A stretch of DNA of 64,000 nucleotides, taken from Chondrosia reniformis (taxonomy: Eukaryota > Porifera > Demospongiae > Chondrillida > Chondrillidae). The stretch is from positions 3,660,501 through 3,724,500 of the forward strand of contig OX359196.1 in assembly GCA_947172415.1 (NCBI GenBank), given 5' to 3'. Position numbers and translations under genes: made by a program. Every line of letters starts with the position of its first letter. Within the stretch, counting starts at the first letter, position 1. Shown here in pieces: positions 47,564 through 58,195 of the stretch. Below the pieces are notes generated by a model. That model worked only from the letters and a program-made list of their open reading frames with translations. It did no database searches and was not told where the DNA came from.

Positions 47564-48330
47564 TCATGACAGGTGATGGATTAATCGCTGGCGAATGACT
47601 TTCGCCTCTCTACTTGAATCAAGGTGTCTTGCAGCAAGCTCTTGTCTGACCTCTTGAAGGGATAAATTTCCTAAGGGATTCAAAGCTAATTTCCTGCTTC
47701 CATATAGTCCAGCTGTAACATGAGGTTGAATGTTGAAAAAGGAACGAAACTTTCTTTGAATACAGTGTGCTGAGTCATCTATCGAGTTTATATGTATCCC
47801 ACAAGATGTACATTTGCAATTCCCTCCTATTTGGAAGCCACCTTCCATCCATTGAGCCACTTCATCACCGTTAAAAAAATCCAATACATCAGTCATTCCA
47901 ATTTCTAAAGTGTCCCATTCCCTTAAGCAATCAACTCTGTCTGCTGCAAGTGCCATGGTATCTGCAACTCAAGATGATCCAGCTACAATCATGTGAACAT
48001 AAGGTCTCTCAACAGCTGCTGAGATGTCCACTGTTTGTCCAGTAAGTGCCTTATACTCTTCGTTAGTGTAATATGTAGTGCTGTTGTAAATCTCTTTGCA
48101 AGTGACTAATATGTAGCCACAACCACATATAGTAGAGTGATCATGCCACATAGCGAAGTGTCGTGTGCTCATTTGCTTGAAAACATACTGGTGACATTCA
48201 TTCTCCGTCCTTGTATTTCCAAATTCCCCAGCTAACCTCTTCACAAATAGACTGTCTAATAAAAATGGAAGCTTCGTCCTTAATTCTCATAAACTGATAG
48301 TGGTCTTTTAGGGCCTATCTGCGAATATCA
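47564..48330 (-). pseudogene. Unknown family copy 2, C-terminal half
   Basis: Divergent homologue of the 10.06-13.9 kb copy. From 48330 down: KIPLADIRR, a stop, HYQFMRIKDEAS, a frameshift near 48270, STRHFAMWHDHSTICGCGY, YYTNEEYKALTG, a TGA near 47969, then MALAADRVDCLREWDTL and DFFNGDEVAQW with GGNCKCTSCGIHIN. A SAP-like segment, LSLQEVRQELAARHLDSSRE, closes the copy; the long C-terminal part present in copy 1 is missing here. Aligning both copies gives the conserved skeleton KIPxxxIRxxL, MWHDHST, FFxGDxxA, QxGGN, CxCGxHxN and SAP. Function unknown. Confidence 0.65.
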
Positions 48331-49783
48331 GCAAGAGGTATTTTGCGAGCAAACAGTTTTTGTCACTGATTGCGTTCCATGTCGAACTCTACTGATGTTA
48401 TATGTTAAACTTGGAATTCCAACATTAATTTCACCTATATAAACAGAAGACATATTGCTTTAATGGTATATACATACATATGTATATATATGTATGTTTG
48501 ATTAGCATACCTGACTGTCTCATTTCTTTCCAGAAAGCTTTAACAGCTTTCTTACTTGGTGCACAACCAATACTGATGTCACTATATACCTGGAACACGT
48601 TTCTTTTTAGATCGTATTCTCCTTACAGATCTCGAATCTAGAGCCACAGATCAACACCATTCTTGGCAGCTGTCTCCTTTAATATTTGACCCCTGTTGGC
48701 ACCAGTTTTGCCTAGTTTCTGGGCCTCTGCTGACCAATTGATCTTTTCTCCAATTGGCCAGGCTTTCAAATGCTCTATGGCTGGAGTGATATCCCAAGTC
48801 ATGTTGGTGACTGGTGGTGAAGGGGATTTAACCTATTCATGTAAGTAAAGAAACAGTTATTATGTATTAATTTTCCAATTTAGTCCTATGTATAGAGAAC
48901 ATACTTTGCCAGCCTGCTTAGGCATTTCAAAATATTGTTTTTTCCTTTGTTTCAGGTATGTGGATACTGAAGCTATCTGCCTAGTAGCTATTGCTTTCAA
49001 GACTGAATTCTCTTTATCTCCAATTTTTATATTGACTTTCCTCTGTGTAGCCCGTGCCTCGTTTCTAGAATGGTTCTTCTGTAACTGCATATCTGAGCAA
49101 AGATTGACTACTGATTCTGTGAAGGTACAACCAAACTTCTGCATAAATGAAAGAAATATATTTAAGCCTCTCTCTATTGCAACCTTATTCAGAGGCTTAC
49201 CTCATGAAAAATTAACTAATTTCAGTGTTTTTCTGGTTACAGACCTCTCTTTCGTTTTATATGTATTTGTGCTACAAATGTAAATGGAAGACAGATCAGT
49301 CTCAAAGGTTGGTCCTGGAAAGGCCTCTTGAAGCCCAAAGTGTTGGACTGCACAAGCTGTGCATTTTTGCAGGGAATGGCTGTTTTTTTCAGCTGCTGAA
49401 AGCCTCTTCCATTTGGTCAGGGTAAAATTCATAAGGTATTCTTGTCTCTGGCAATTTGATTTCCACTTTTTACTAAAGACATCAAGAATGGTGTCACAGT
49501 GGTTATCAAATAAGGATGTCCTCTTTTGTGAATTTTGATCAAAAAAGCCATTTGGAATCCCAAAAGAAGGGATGTTGAATTTTTTTGAAATTTCTGAGCT
49601 CTCTGTGCAGTGTCTATATCTCTTGCACTTTTTCCTGTTTTTCCAGTGGCCAGCTCCATTATAATCTCTTTGACAGCACATCTTGCAAAGCCTCAGTTGA
49701 ATTGAAGGGGGACTGGAGTTTTGGCCATATGTAGCAACATTCAAGAAGTATATAATCAAGAAAGAGACTGACTGTAGCCACAC
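48331..49783 (-). pseudogene. Unknown family copy 2, N-terminal half with intron
   Basis: From 49783: LCKMCCQRDYNGAGHWKNRK with KCKRYRHC, a possible zinc motif, then FNIPSFGIPNGFF and LSAAEKNSHSLQKCTAC. After a TGA near 49202 the same frame goes on (KPLNKVAIERGLNIF) to GGCAAA|GTATGT at 48904. A 72-nt intron (48904-48833, GT...TAG) rejoins in frame at VKSPSPPVTNMTWD, then EKINWSAEAQKLGKTGANRG matches copy 1. A later stop near 48640 and a further splice-like block (IGCAPSKKAVKAFWKEMRQ, donor CAG|GTATGC near 48515) follow. It is gene-like but decayed. I cannot name the family. Confidence 0.55.
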
Positions 49784-50723
49784 ACATTTATATACATTTA
49801 AGACTGTTTTAATTTAGCGCATGCAGTTATAACATATATAATAACTGTGCACAAAAATATATATTAAATATTCAATCATATATGCATATACGTATTATGA
49901 ACTCTACATAATAAGGTCTTATATAACACGTAATATATTCCGTTTCCTTATGTTTGTTTCCGATAAATTTATTACCATATATACTACGAGTATATACTAC
50001 TATATACGAGTACAGCAGCTACTTTTAGGTATTCCCACCTTTAACGATTTCCCTCCTCATGAGTCACATGACATTTTATAATTAGTTATTTCCCGTAATG
50101 GCAGAGAAGAGCTAAGTTTTTTCGGAAGTGAAACCGAAGCAGCTATGAAGGAATCGGTCTAGGATCATACTTATGCTACCAAAGTTTAGAGAATTTTTAG
50201 TTTATTATTTAGGCTTAGGTGATTCTTCATATGAGTCTTCGCCACCGCAAGAAGTAAGATTTTCTGTAAAAGTGTGTCTCCTTTACACGAGACTTTATCT
50301 GGCTCTCAAAGTAGGCCCGTTCCACCAGAACGCACTTAAGGTATATTACAGATAACATCGAAATAACAAAGTAAGTACAAAATAACGGTTATTTAAAGTG
50401 ATCTAAGTTGCCGCATTTGATGCAAATGTGGTACAATGTACGGTCCAATTTCGATGGATTCTTCATCACTATGTGTTAAGCTCCATTGATTCAGAAACCT
50501 GTCTGCAATCATCTAAAGAAAGTGCGCCTTTGTGGCAAATACAGGAGGGCATTAAGCTGCAGTAAATGAAGAAAACAGTAGAAAATATAAAATATAAATG
50601 ATTATGCAATCTCTTATGACAGGCCTTAACACATCTTTACAGTCAACTTTACGGTCTTTACAGCTGTTAAGATGTACTTTTTTACAGTGACATGCATTTA
50701 AAATTTCTTAGCTTATGCATTAT
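49784..50723. other. Spacer, no gene seen
   Basis: AT-rich, with a run of TATAC/TATATA around 49850-50020. Short open frames only. Confidence 0.4.
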
Positions 50724-51164
50724 TTACAGTTTTTTGCACTTTGGAAGGGACAAATTAATTAGTTTTTCTAGATCACCACGTCTTCTCCTACTGGAGCTGC
50801 CACGTACAGGATCTAATGCTACTGATGCTTGAACATGCAAACTGTCACTGATGTTGAGCATCATCTGGATCGGTGCTACATGATCCAGCCATCCTAAACT
50901 TTCTAAAATAGTTTTCCTGCCTTTTTTGATTAAAATTAGCACTGTGAATATATGCATTCGCAAACGGAGGTTTTCTTACATATAGATGTTGCATTAGTTC
51001 CGCAAAAGAGTTAACTAAATAAATAAATGTATAAAGTTTAATGTTTTTTACAAATTATTATACAATTAATTATTTTTTGGACCATAAAACAAACTTACCA
51101 GTGATGACAAGGCCACGATACTCCTTGTGAGAAACCATACCGTTGCATAATGCTTCTTGCCAGT
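50724..51164 (-). CDS. Spliced coding remnant, unknown family
   Basis: The exon starting 51164 after TTTTAAAG reads DWQEALCNGMVSHKEYRGLV to donor CACTG|GTAAGT (intron 51098-51015, 84 nt, ending TTTAG). It rejoins in frame as VNSFAELMQHLYVRKPPFAN and NFNQKRQENYFRKFRMAGS, ending at TGA near 50851. Another frame remains open to 50724 (LEKLINLSLPKCKKL), so the true end may involve a shift. Upstream, 51370-51258 reads GDILPAFHCMNVRSKGKPI and ends at a GTAAGG donor, but its phase does not match. It lies 1.2 kb beyond the P-type transposase remnant on the same strand and may be its 3' part. Confidence 0.35.
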
Positions 51165-51379
51165 CTTTAAAATACATATAAGGAATGTGTTTGCAAACAC
51201 TATACCATGTATAGAGATAGTCAATTATATAACATGCAGTATACATGCATGCCTTACTATTAATCTGTCATCAGAACTTGTCACATAAGGGGCTCTTTTG
51301 GGTTTCCTCTCCTGGATGGGTTTGCCTTTACTTCTAACATTCATACAGTGAAAAGCAGGCAAAATGTCTCCATCAATGT

Positions 51380-52299
51380 GATGAATCTATAATTGTTTCT
51401 GTGGTCTAATCGGAACCATAGTAATCATTTGCACTGGTCATTGAAATGCTCATGACCTATATAAGTGATAAAGGGAACTTGACATATATGTTCATGTACA
51501 TATTGTTCGTGTACACGGTATACTGAGTTCAGCTGCTAAATCCACCCTCATCTTTGAATAGGAGTTTAAATGTATGTGCTGAAATCCAACCTTTGGTTTT
51601 AGTTTTAAATATTTAGTAGATCCAGACATGACTGGTACACTCTTTCAACCTATTTCCAGCTAATTTTATCGACTGCATTTAAGGTTACCGCAATTCCCTT
51701 ATGGATTATAGGCTACTATTGTAGTACAAGTATAAAAACTGCCTCTTTTAACCTTTTTAAGTTCTGTTTGTATTTTTGTTGGCTAGGATAAAATTCAAAA
51801 AAACATTCGATGAAGTTTATAGACGAAATTATTGGATATTACCCAAAACTGGGCCAGAAAATAGGTCTTCCTCTTGACAGCCATTTTGTATTATTCCTAT
51901 CACACTTGCATAATCCATATATTTGCCATATGTAATACGTTTCTTCATAAAACAGTTATACTACAGCAGAAACCTATATTTGACAAGTATATTACATTGT
52001 ATAAGCGCTATCGATTAGTATGAATTTTGGAAAGAACATACGATTATTTAACTTTGTCGTCAATAACTGTCTAAAAATTATTGAGCCACCAATGTGGCTT
52101 TCAGTCAATAAACGGTTAAGGAAATTAGCAACAATTATTATATACAAAACATGAAAAATCTAATATATGCCATTTTCCTACAAGGTATCCCTCTTCTGTA
52201 AAAAAGCCTAAAGGGGAAATAAACCTGAAAAGAGCTTTATATGAAGATACAGGAGCCTTTCTTTCCTTTTTCCTTTCTTTAATCTTCTTCTCCACTGCT
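51380..52299. other. Spacer or intronic sequence, no gene seen
   Basis: AT-rich. Lies between two minus-strand coding remnants and could be intron of a single gene. No domain recognised. Confidence 0.35.
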
Positions 52300-52359
52300 G
52301 TTTCTGGGAATTCCACCCTTCATCTGATATAAAATAAATATACCTCTCTTCTCTAGTAT

Positions 52360-52823
52360 AACGTTTTCGAGTCTTGTAAGTAACAGACGAATCCTAGCTG
52401 ATAAAGGGTCTGAATGAAACTGGGAAACGTTTCTGTTACTTCTGGCACCATCAAAGCAGAAGTATATATAACACTTAGAAGCCAAGGCATTCAAGATGTT
52501 CAACAGCTTCCCAAACAACATCCTAGAGTGAACTGGCTGTTGATTTCATTATACATAAGGCAAATACACATAACTTCAAACTGTATTATGCACACATGCC
52601 AAAAGCTGTATACCTGTTGTTGCAAAGTGAACAACAGGAAATAGTTTTCCTGAAAAGATACTCTGTACCATCAGAATTAGCATCTGCTTAGCTTCTGGAA
52701 ATAGTACTCCCTCAGATTCTAGGTTTTTTAAGTCTTCCTCAATAGAAGTTAGATTTGCAGAAGTTCTATCATAAACAAGGTCTTGTCGTACTGTGAACTT
52801 CATCAAATGGTACTCCTACACAC
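52360..52823 (-). pseudogene. P-type (THAP9-like) transposase fragment, two exons
   Basis: The exon from 52823 (after AATACAG) to 52614 reads HLMKFTVRQDLVYDRTSANL, then LFPEAKQMLILMVQSIFSGK and LFPVVHFATT, ending CAACAG|GTATAC. An 81-nt intron (52613-52533) rejoins in frame to LFGKLLNILNALASKCYIYF and CFDGARSNRNVSQFHSDP. The sequence M-K-F/I..LVYD..., A..ML..MVQ.., PV.yFATT and DGARSNR...H matches the core of P-element/THAP9-type transposases, which cut and paste DNA. Just upstream of the acceptor a TAG lies within the exon start, and no complete catalytic core is visible. Upstream text to about 53010 (GFSKEVLLQFYHHFKEC) may be a further exon. Confidence 0.55.
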
Positions 52824-53010
52824 CTGTATTGTGCATGTACATATGCACAATCATGCATCGTGCATATAAAAAATGATATCTTACTGATTAATAGGAGGGA
52901 TTTCTGCATTCTTTGAAATGATGATAGAATTGCAGAAGCACCTCTTTGCTAAACCCCAACTTAGGTTTAGTTTGTGACTGTAGTCTCTAACTACTCTCAT
53001 GGCTTCTCTC

Positions 53011-53569
53011 TAATTTTTGTTCAGTTTTTACTTCATTCTCTGCCCCTGTCTCAATTATGCTGGTTGTATAATTTTGGTGGCACTGCTTGTCGCTCCTCTA
53101 GCTTCTTAGAAAGCTATCTAATGCTACACAGGTATTTGCATTAATCTCCCTCCTAACACATCTTGCACCATATGAAAACCAGAAGCAGCAAATGACACCC
53201 ATTCTAGTTACCATAATAACATGTGATACATCCGAGCTTAAAGTGACAGATAGTTGTTCGTTCTAATTCTTTATGAAATCGTTTTATTGTATTGCAATTT
53301 TCATTTATTTTGTACCTATGAAGATGAAGAATATAAAGAGGCACCGAAGTGATTTACAGCCAATTTACAAGTGCTAAAGTTGCAGAAGCTTTTTCACATT
53401 GGTGTAATTCTTTTTCGGTAGGTTCAATGCTTTTTCACATTAATTTAACGAATGTTTGGATTGGTTTAACGTATGTACAGTGGCTACTAATGTTTTTTAT
53501 TTGCTTTTTATGGTAAAACAAATAACCAACATTTAGGATTAAAAATCGGCAAATGTACGGGCAATGTAC
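53011..53569. other. Spacer left of the Ty3/gypsy element
   Basis: No gene recognised. Ends with TGTAC (53565-53569), the left copy of the target duplication. Confidence 0.5.
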
Positions 53570-53756
53570 TGTGGTGTGATCTAGAACTGCATAGCTAGCT
53601 GTTTATTATTTAGTGATAGTTAAATATAGGGATGACATAACTTCCTGAGAGAACAATAGTTTTTATCTTTTTATTGTAAGGTCATTGTAGAGATAATTAA
53701 TTGAGACTCGTGTGAACTGTCTTGCTTGTTGCTGACTATCGTCGAATAATAGTACA
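53570..53756 (+). repeat. 5' LTR (187 bp)
   Basis: Starts TGTGGTGTGATCTAG, ends AATAATAGTACA. Immediately followed by the primer-binding site TGGTGTCAGAAGTCGG (53757-53772). Confidence 0.9.
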
Positions 53757-53772
53757 TGGTGTCAGAAGTCGG

Positions 53773-54660
53773 ATGGCTACTATACAGCTGCACCCCCCGG
53801 AGGCATTCAACTTCAACAACCCAGATGACTGACCAAAATGGAAACGTCGCTTCGAGCAATATCATTTGGCATCGGGTTTGTCTAAAGAAGCTGAGGAACG
53901 TCAAGTTTCTGCCTTCCTTTACTGTCTCGGAGAAGATGCCGAAGACGTTTTAGTCTCTACGAATATTTCGTCCGACGATAACAAGGTGTACGGTCGAGTA
54001 ATAGCTCAATTTGACACGTTTTTCAAGGTCCGTAAAATACCACATTTGAACGTGCATGGTTCAATAGGAGGATCCAAATTGACGGAGAATCGGCCGAACA
54101 ATTCATCACCTGTCTCTATCAACTGGCAGAAGACTGTGCATACGGAGACCTTAGGGAAGAAATGATTCGAGATCGTCTGGTCGTAGGCATTCGTGACTCA
54201 ACCTTGTCAGAACGTTTACAAATGGACGCAGATCTCACGCTCGATAGAGCAAAAAAATAAGTCGCCAAAGAGAGGCTGTACACGAACAGCAAGCGTTACT
54301 GAAGAACGATTTCATGGAGAAGAAAACCCTTGAATATATTCAGCGCTCACAGGACCACAAGGAAGCCAAGAAGCAGCAAAACAGATTTCCGAGGAGGCCA
54401 AAAAGTACAGCAGCAAACAGATGTACTAGATGTGGAAAAGGAGCACATCCTCGCAATCAGTGCCCTGCAAAGTATGTAATTTGTCATTCTTGCAAAAAGA
54501 AAGGCCACTACAAATCCCAATGCTTCACTGCAAGGACCATTGGAGAATTTACTGCTGCTAATGAGCAGCCACAAGAAAACTCTGAGGAATATAATGATTT
54601 TGCATACCTTGATACCGTCTTATCCAAACAAACCAAAGCATGGACCAAAACTATACGAGT
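53773..54660 (+). pseudogene. Ty3/gypsy gag with two zinc knuckles
   Basis: ATG 53773 lies just after the primer-binding site. The frame starts MATIQLHPPEAFNF, meets TGA at 53830-53832 where Trp is expected (PDD-stop-PKWKRRFEQY), shifts near 54035, and meets TAA at 54258-54260. It then has another shift into a frame with two C-x2-C-x4-H-x4-C knuckles, CTRCGKGAHPRNQC and CHSCKKKGHYKSQC (54422-54525). The protein would coat element RNA. Knuckles are intact; the capsid part is broken in at least four places. Confidence 0.8.
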
Positions 54661-55433
54661 ACAAGGGAAAGATGTCCACTTCAAAATGGACACTGGAGCA
54701 GAAGTGACCGCCATCTCCAGAAAAACCTGGGAAGAGCTTAATGTTGGACAGTTAGATACCTCAACAAAGTTTTGTGTGGTCCTGACAGGAAAGCCTTAGA
54801 TGTTCTAGGTCAGGTAACATGCACTTTGACCCACAAAGGTGAGTCCTGTCAACAACCTGTATATGTAATGGCACAGTTACAGCACAACCTGTTAGGCTTA
54901 CTGTCATTCAAGCATTGCAATTGCTGGCTCAAGCTGACAGTATGGGGGAAAAATCCATTCCAGAGCAATACCCAGTCCTGTTCAATGGGCTAGGTACATT
55001 TCCTAATGAATACGAAATCAAGTTGAAACCAGATGCTAAGCCATTTGCTCTTTTTACTCCAAGAAATGTCCCATTGCCTATGCTAAGAAGGGTCCAAACA
55101 GAGCTTCAACAAATGGAAGCACTTGGAGTTATTACCAAAGTCAATGAACCAACAGAATGGTGTGCAGGGATGGTAGTTGTTCCCAAAAATTCAGGAGCTA
55201 TTCGCATCTGTGTTGATTTCCGTCCACTGAATGAAAGTGTTTTAAGGGAGGTACACCCCTTACATAAAGTGGAAGACACCCTGGCTAAACTGACAGGAGC
55301 AACGATCTTCAGCAAGCTTGATGCCAACCCAGGATTCTGGCAGGTACCCCTAGGCAAAAAATCATGCCATCTTACTACGTTCATAACACCCTTTGGGAGA
55401 TACCAGTTCAACAGGCTACTTTGGGATCAGTAG
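54661..55433 (+). pseudogene. Ty3/gypsy protease and RT fingers/palm
   Basis: The protease active site FKMDTGAEVTAIS is at about 54680-54720. Frameshifts near 54780 and 54910 follow. The reverse transcriptase then reads IPEQYPVLFNGLGTFP, MEALGVITKVNEPTEWCAG, ICVDFRPLNESVL and FSKLDANPGFWQVPL (first catalytic Asp in LDAN), ending at TAG near 55431. Order and motifs match Ty3/gypsy elements related to the K02A2.6 group of metazoans. The protease C-terminus is partly scrambled by the two shifts. Confidence 0.8.
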
Positions 55434-56573
55434 CACCTCAGAACACTTCCAGAAGCAGATGAATCAAATTCTGGAAGGACAGGAAGGAGTATTATGCCAC
55501 ATGGATGACATACTGATCTTTGGGGGAAACCAAGAGGAGCATGATAAAAGGCTACATGCGGTACTCCAGAAAATTACAGCTGCTGGAGCGACACTTAACC
55601 AGGAAAAGTGTGAGTTTAACAAAAAACACATTAACTTCCTTGGTCATGTGATTGATGAAAAGGCATCTCTCAAGATCGTCACAAGACCACTGCAATAATA
55701 CAGATGGAACAACCCAAGACCACCACAGAGTTGAGGAGATTCTTAGGCATGGTCAACCAGCTGAGTAAATTTACACCTAAGGTGGCAGAGCTGAGTCAAC
55801 CACTCCGTGAAATCCTCAGTAATAAGAAGATGTGGATGTGGGATTCTGCTCAAGAAATAGCGTTTGAAAGACTAAAAGAAGAGCTAACTAAACCTACAGT
55901 GTTAGCTATCTACAATCCAGAGGCACCAACTAAGATAAGTGCAGATGCCTCTGCATATGGTATTGGAGCTGTATTGATGCAGCAATCAAAGCAGAATGAA
56001 TGGAAGCAAATTTCTTATGCTTCCAGATCTTTATCGGAAGTGGAGAGGCGATATGCACAGATCGAAAAGGAAGCTTTAGCTGTCACCTGGGCCTGTGAGA
56101 AATTTGCCACCTAAATATTAGGAAAACATATCCAACTGGAGACAGACCACAAGCCCTTGGTGCCAATTTTGAACAAGAAGGACCTGGATACATTACCACC
56201 TAGAGTTCTTCGCTTCAGACTGAGGCTAGCTAGATTTGCCTACACAGTTAGTTATGTACCTGGAAAACATTTATACACAGCAGACACGCTATCACGGGGT
56301 CCTGTGTCAGCAGCAGATGAAAAGGACAATGGAGAAGCCATAAAAACAGAATCTTTTATGGAGTCAATGACATCTTTCCTACCAGCAAAAAGATCTACAT
56401 TGGAGACATACAAAGAGGCCCAACATGCAGATGAAACCTGTTCTCAACTGATCACCTTTTGCAAAAATGGATGGCCTAGTCGTGATAGATTAAAGGGGGA
56501 AACCCTCAGGTTTTGGCCAGAGCGAAATGCCCTTACCCTTTCTGATAATCTTCTTCTTTATGGGGACGCATAG
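55393..56573 (+). pseudogene. Ty3/gypsy RT end and RNase H
   Basis: The frame from 55393 contains GVLCHMDDILIFGG (YMDD-type box as HMDD), ending at TAA near 55698. A new frame from 55704 has TTELRRFLGMVNQLSKFTPK and the RNase H start KISADASAYGIGAVLMQQ, with QIEKEALAVTWACEKF. TAA near 56112 interrupts it. The same frame goes on from about 56115 with ETDHKPLVPIL and LRLARFAYTVSYVPGKH. RNase H removes template RNA after copying. The metal-binding Asp and Glu are visible; damage is by one shift and two stops. Confidence 0.8.
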
Positions 56574-57628
56574 TGATTCCCAATATCATGCAAAAACAGA
56601 TCTTAGGGAAGATTCATTGTGGTCACCAAGGCATTCAAAAATGTCGCCTTCGTGTTAATTCATCAGTTTGGTGGCCAGGGGTATCTTGGCAGGTGGAAGA
56701 TTATATCAAAGCTTGTCCTACTTGTATGGCAGCTGCTACACCTCATAGGGAACCCATGATTTTGTCCCCATTACCTAAATTTCCATGGGAGAAAATTGGC
56801 ACAGATCTCTTTGAGCTTCACGGAAAAGTTTACCTGCTTGTTGTAGATTACTTTTCAAGATACATTGAAGTTCAAAAGATGAACGGAACCACATCCAAGG
56901 AGGTCATTGCTAGTCTCAAGGCTTTATTTTCACGACATGGAATCCCTGCTGTCCTTGTTTCAGACAATGGTCCACAATACAGTTCCAAAGAAATGAAAGA
57001 ATTTGCTGATCAATATGGATTTCAGCACATCACAAGCAGCCCACATTACCCTCAAAGCAACGGGTTAGCAGAGAGATCAGTGAAGACGGTCAAATCCCTG
57101 TTAGATAAGTCAGCTGACCCTTACATAGCTCTACTTAGCTATAGGACAACACCTTTCCCGTGGTGCGGACTTAGTCCAGCGGAATTGCTCATGGGAAGTA
57201 AGTTGCGCACTGACATTCCTCAACCTACACTCAATCTAGTACCTCAGTGGTCATATCTGAATTCTTTCAAGTTTAAAAATATCCAATTTAAGAAGAAGCA
57301 AAACGACAACTATGATGTTCGACATCGCACAAGATCCTCAGACCTGTTGTCTGATGAACAGGTGGTATGGGTGTGCACCAATGATAAACAGGTGCCAGGA
57401 CGTGTGATACAGCGAGATATTGCTCCTAGGTCTTACCTGGTCGAAACCCCTACTGGACAAGTAAGAAGAAACCGCTTTCATTTAAACACGAGAGCAGAAG
57501 TCAACACACAAAATGATGATGGCCCACAAACTCAAGAAACACCAAGCCACAATACCCGTTCTCGCACAGGAACTTTCGTTGGCCCTCCTGATCGCCTCAA
57601 TTACTGGAGAAAGGGAGATGTGGCGTGA
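56573..57628 (+). CDS. Ty3/gypsy integrase
   Basis: The largest undamaged part, 351 codons. An N-terminal zinc motif (H-x-G-H-Q-G ... CPTC) is followed by the catalytic core: TDLFELHGKVYLLVVDYFSR (first Asp), LVSDNGPQYSS (second Asp) and HYPQSNGLAERSVKTVK (Glu). The C-terminal VETPTGQVRRNRFHLN fits the DNA-binding tail. Integrase would insert the cDNA with a 5-bp stagger, consistent with the TGTAC duplication. It is separated by a frameshift at about 56570 from RNase H. The polypurine tract overlaps the last codons. Confidence 0.85.
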   Translation: MIPNIMQKQILGKIHCGHQGIQKCRLRVNSSVWWPGVSWQVEDYIKACPTCMAAATPHREPMILSPLPKFPWEKIGTDLFELHGKVYLLVVDYFSRYIEVQKMNGTTSKEVIASLKALFSRHGIPAVLVSDNGPQYSSKEMKEFADQYGFQHITSSPHYPQSNGLAERSVKTVKSLLDKSADPYIALLSYRTTPFPWCGLSPAELLMGSKLRTDIPQPTLNLVPQWSYLNSFKFKNIQFKKKQNDNYDVRHRTRSSDLLSDEQVVWVCTNDKQVPGRVIQRDIAPRSYLVETPTGQVRRNRFHLNTRAEVNTQNDDGPQTQETPSHNTRSRTGTFVGPPDRLNYWRKGDVA

Positions 57629-58190
57629 TCTAGAACTGCATAGCTAGCTGTTTATTGGGGCGCTGCAGGCGCCCCTATATTGTTTTCAGAAATTATGTTA
57701 ACGTATGGCTTCCTGTTCGTAGTCTTGTATATATATATATCTGTCAAAAAATGGTGGACGTGAGGCTAGCTTTCGTTTTCTAGCTTAAAATTGGCTTTCT
57801 CTTCCTTAGCATAGAGCATTGAACGAACGAAATGGACTTAAAAACCACCCTTGCTAATACTATGTAACGTAAAGCTTGCGCAAAAACATTTTCTACGAGA
57901 TATGGCCTTGAAAAATTGACGGCCAACAAGAGTCGATCGGAAATCAGTTAACCGGATATCTATAAGAACCAGCCAAGTAGTTCGAAGTTTACTTAGGGGC
58001 GCCTGGCGCCCCACAAGTTTTTTAAACTCGAACTCCTTGTTATTTAGTGATAGTTAAATATAGGGATGACATAATTTCCTGAGAGAACAATAGTTTTTAT
58101 CTTTTTATTGTAAGGTCATTGTAGAGATAATTAATTGAGACTCGTGTGAACTGTCTTTCTTGTTGCGGACTATCGTCGAATAATAGTACA
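57619..58190 (+). repeat. 3' LTR, split by a 385-bp insertion
   Basis: Starts TGTGGCGTGATCTAG after the polypurine tract. Bases 57657-58041 are inserted. Without them the LTR is 187 bp and matches the 5' LTR except at 4 sites (T/C, C/T, G/T, T/G). Confidence 0.9.
57657..58039 (+). mobile_element. Hairpin-ended element (copy 2), in 3' LTR
   Basis: 383 bp bounded by TT on both sides. The 5' end is GGGGCGC-TGCAG-GCGCCCC (7-bp stem). Near the 3' end is GGGGCGCC-T-GGCGCCCC, then AAGTTTTTTAAACTCG. The centre holds an AT dinucleotide run and no gene. Absence from the 5' LTR proves it is a later insertion. Terminal hairpins, central microsatellite and insertion at TT resemble non-autonomous Helentron-type elements, but a different fold-back class is possible. 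Confidence 0.6.
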
Positions 58191-58195
58191 TGTAC

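Larger units (their letters stand above)
53570..58190 (+). mobile_element. Ty3/gypsy LTR retrotransposon, decayed
   Basis: Complete element bounded by TGTAC target duplications (53565-53569 and 58191-58195). It has two LTRs, primer-binding site at 53757, polypurine tract GGAGAAAGGGAGA at 57606-57618, and gag, protease, reverse transcriptase, RNase H and integrase in order. Apart from the hairpin-ended insert in the 3' LTR, the LTRs differ at 4 of 187 positions. Coding parts carry several frameshifts and stops, so it is not autonomous. Confidence 0.9.

Noticed and set aside
49144..49202. A 62-nt intron (GTAAGC...TGCAG) in the second unknown-family copy
   Set aside because: The surrounding frame is open straight through this segment apart from one TGA, and the through-reading text aligns better with copy 1.
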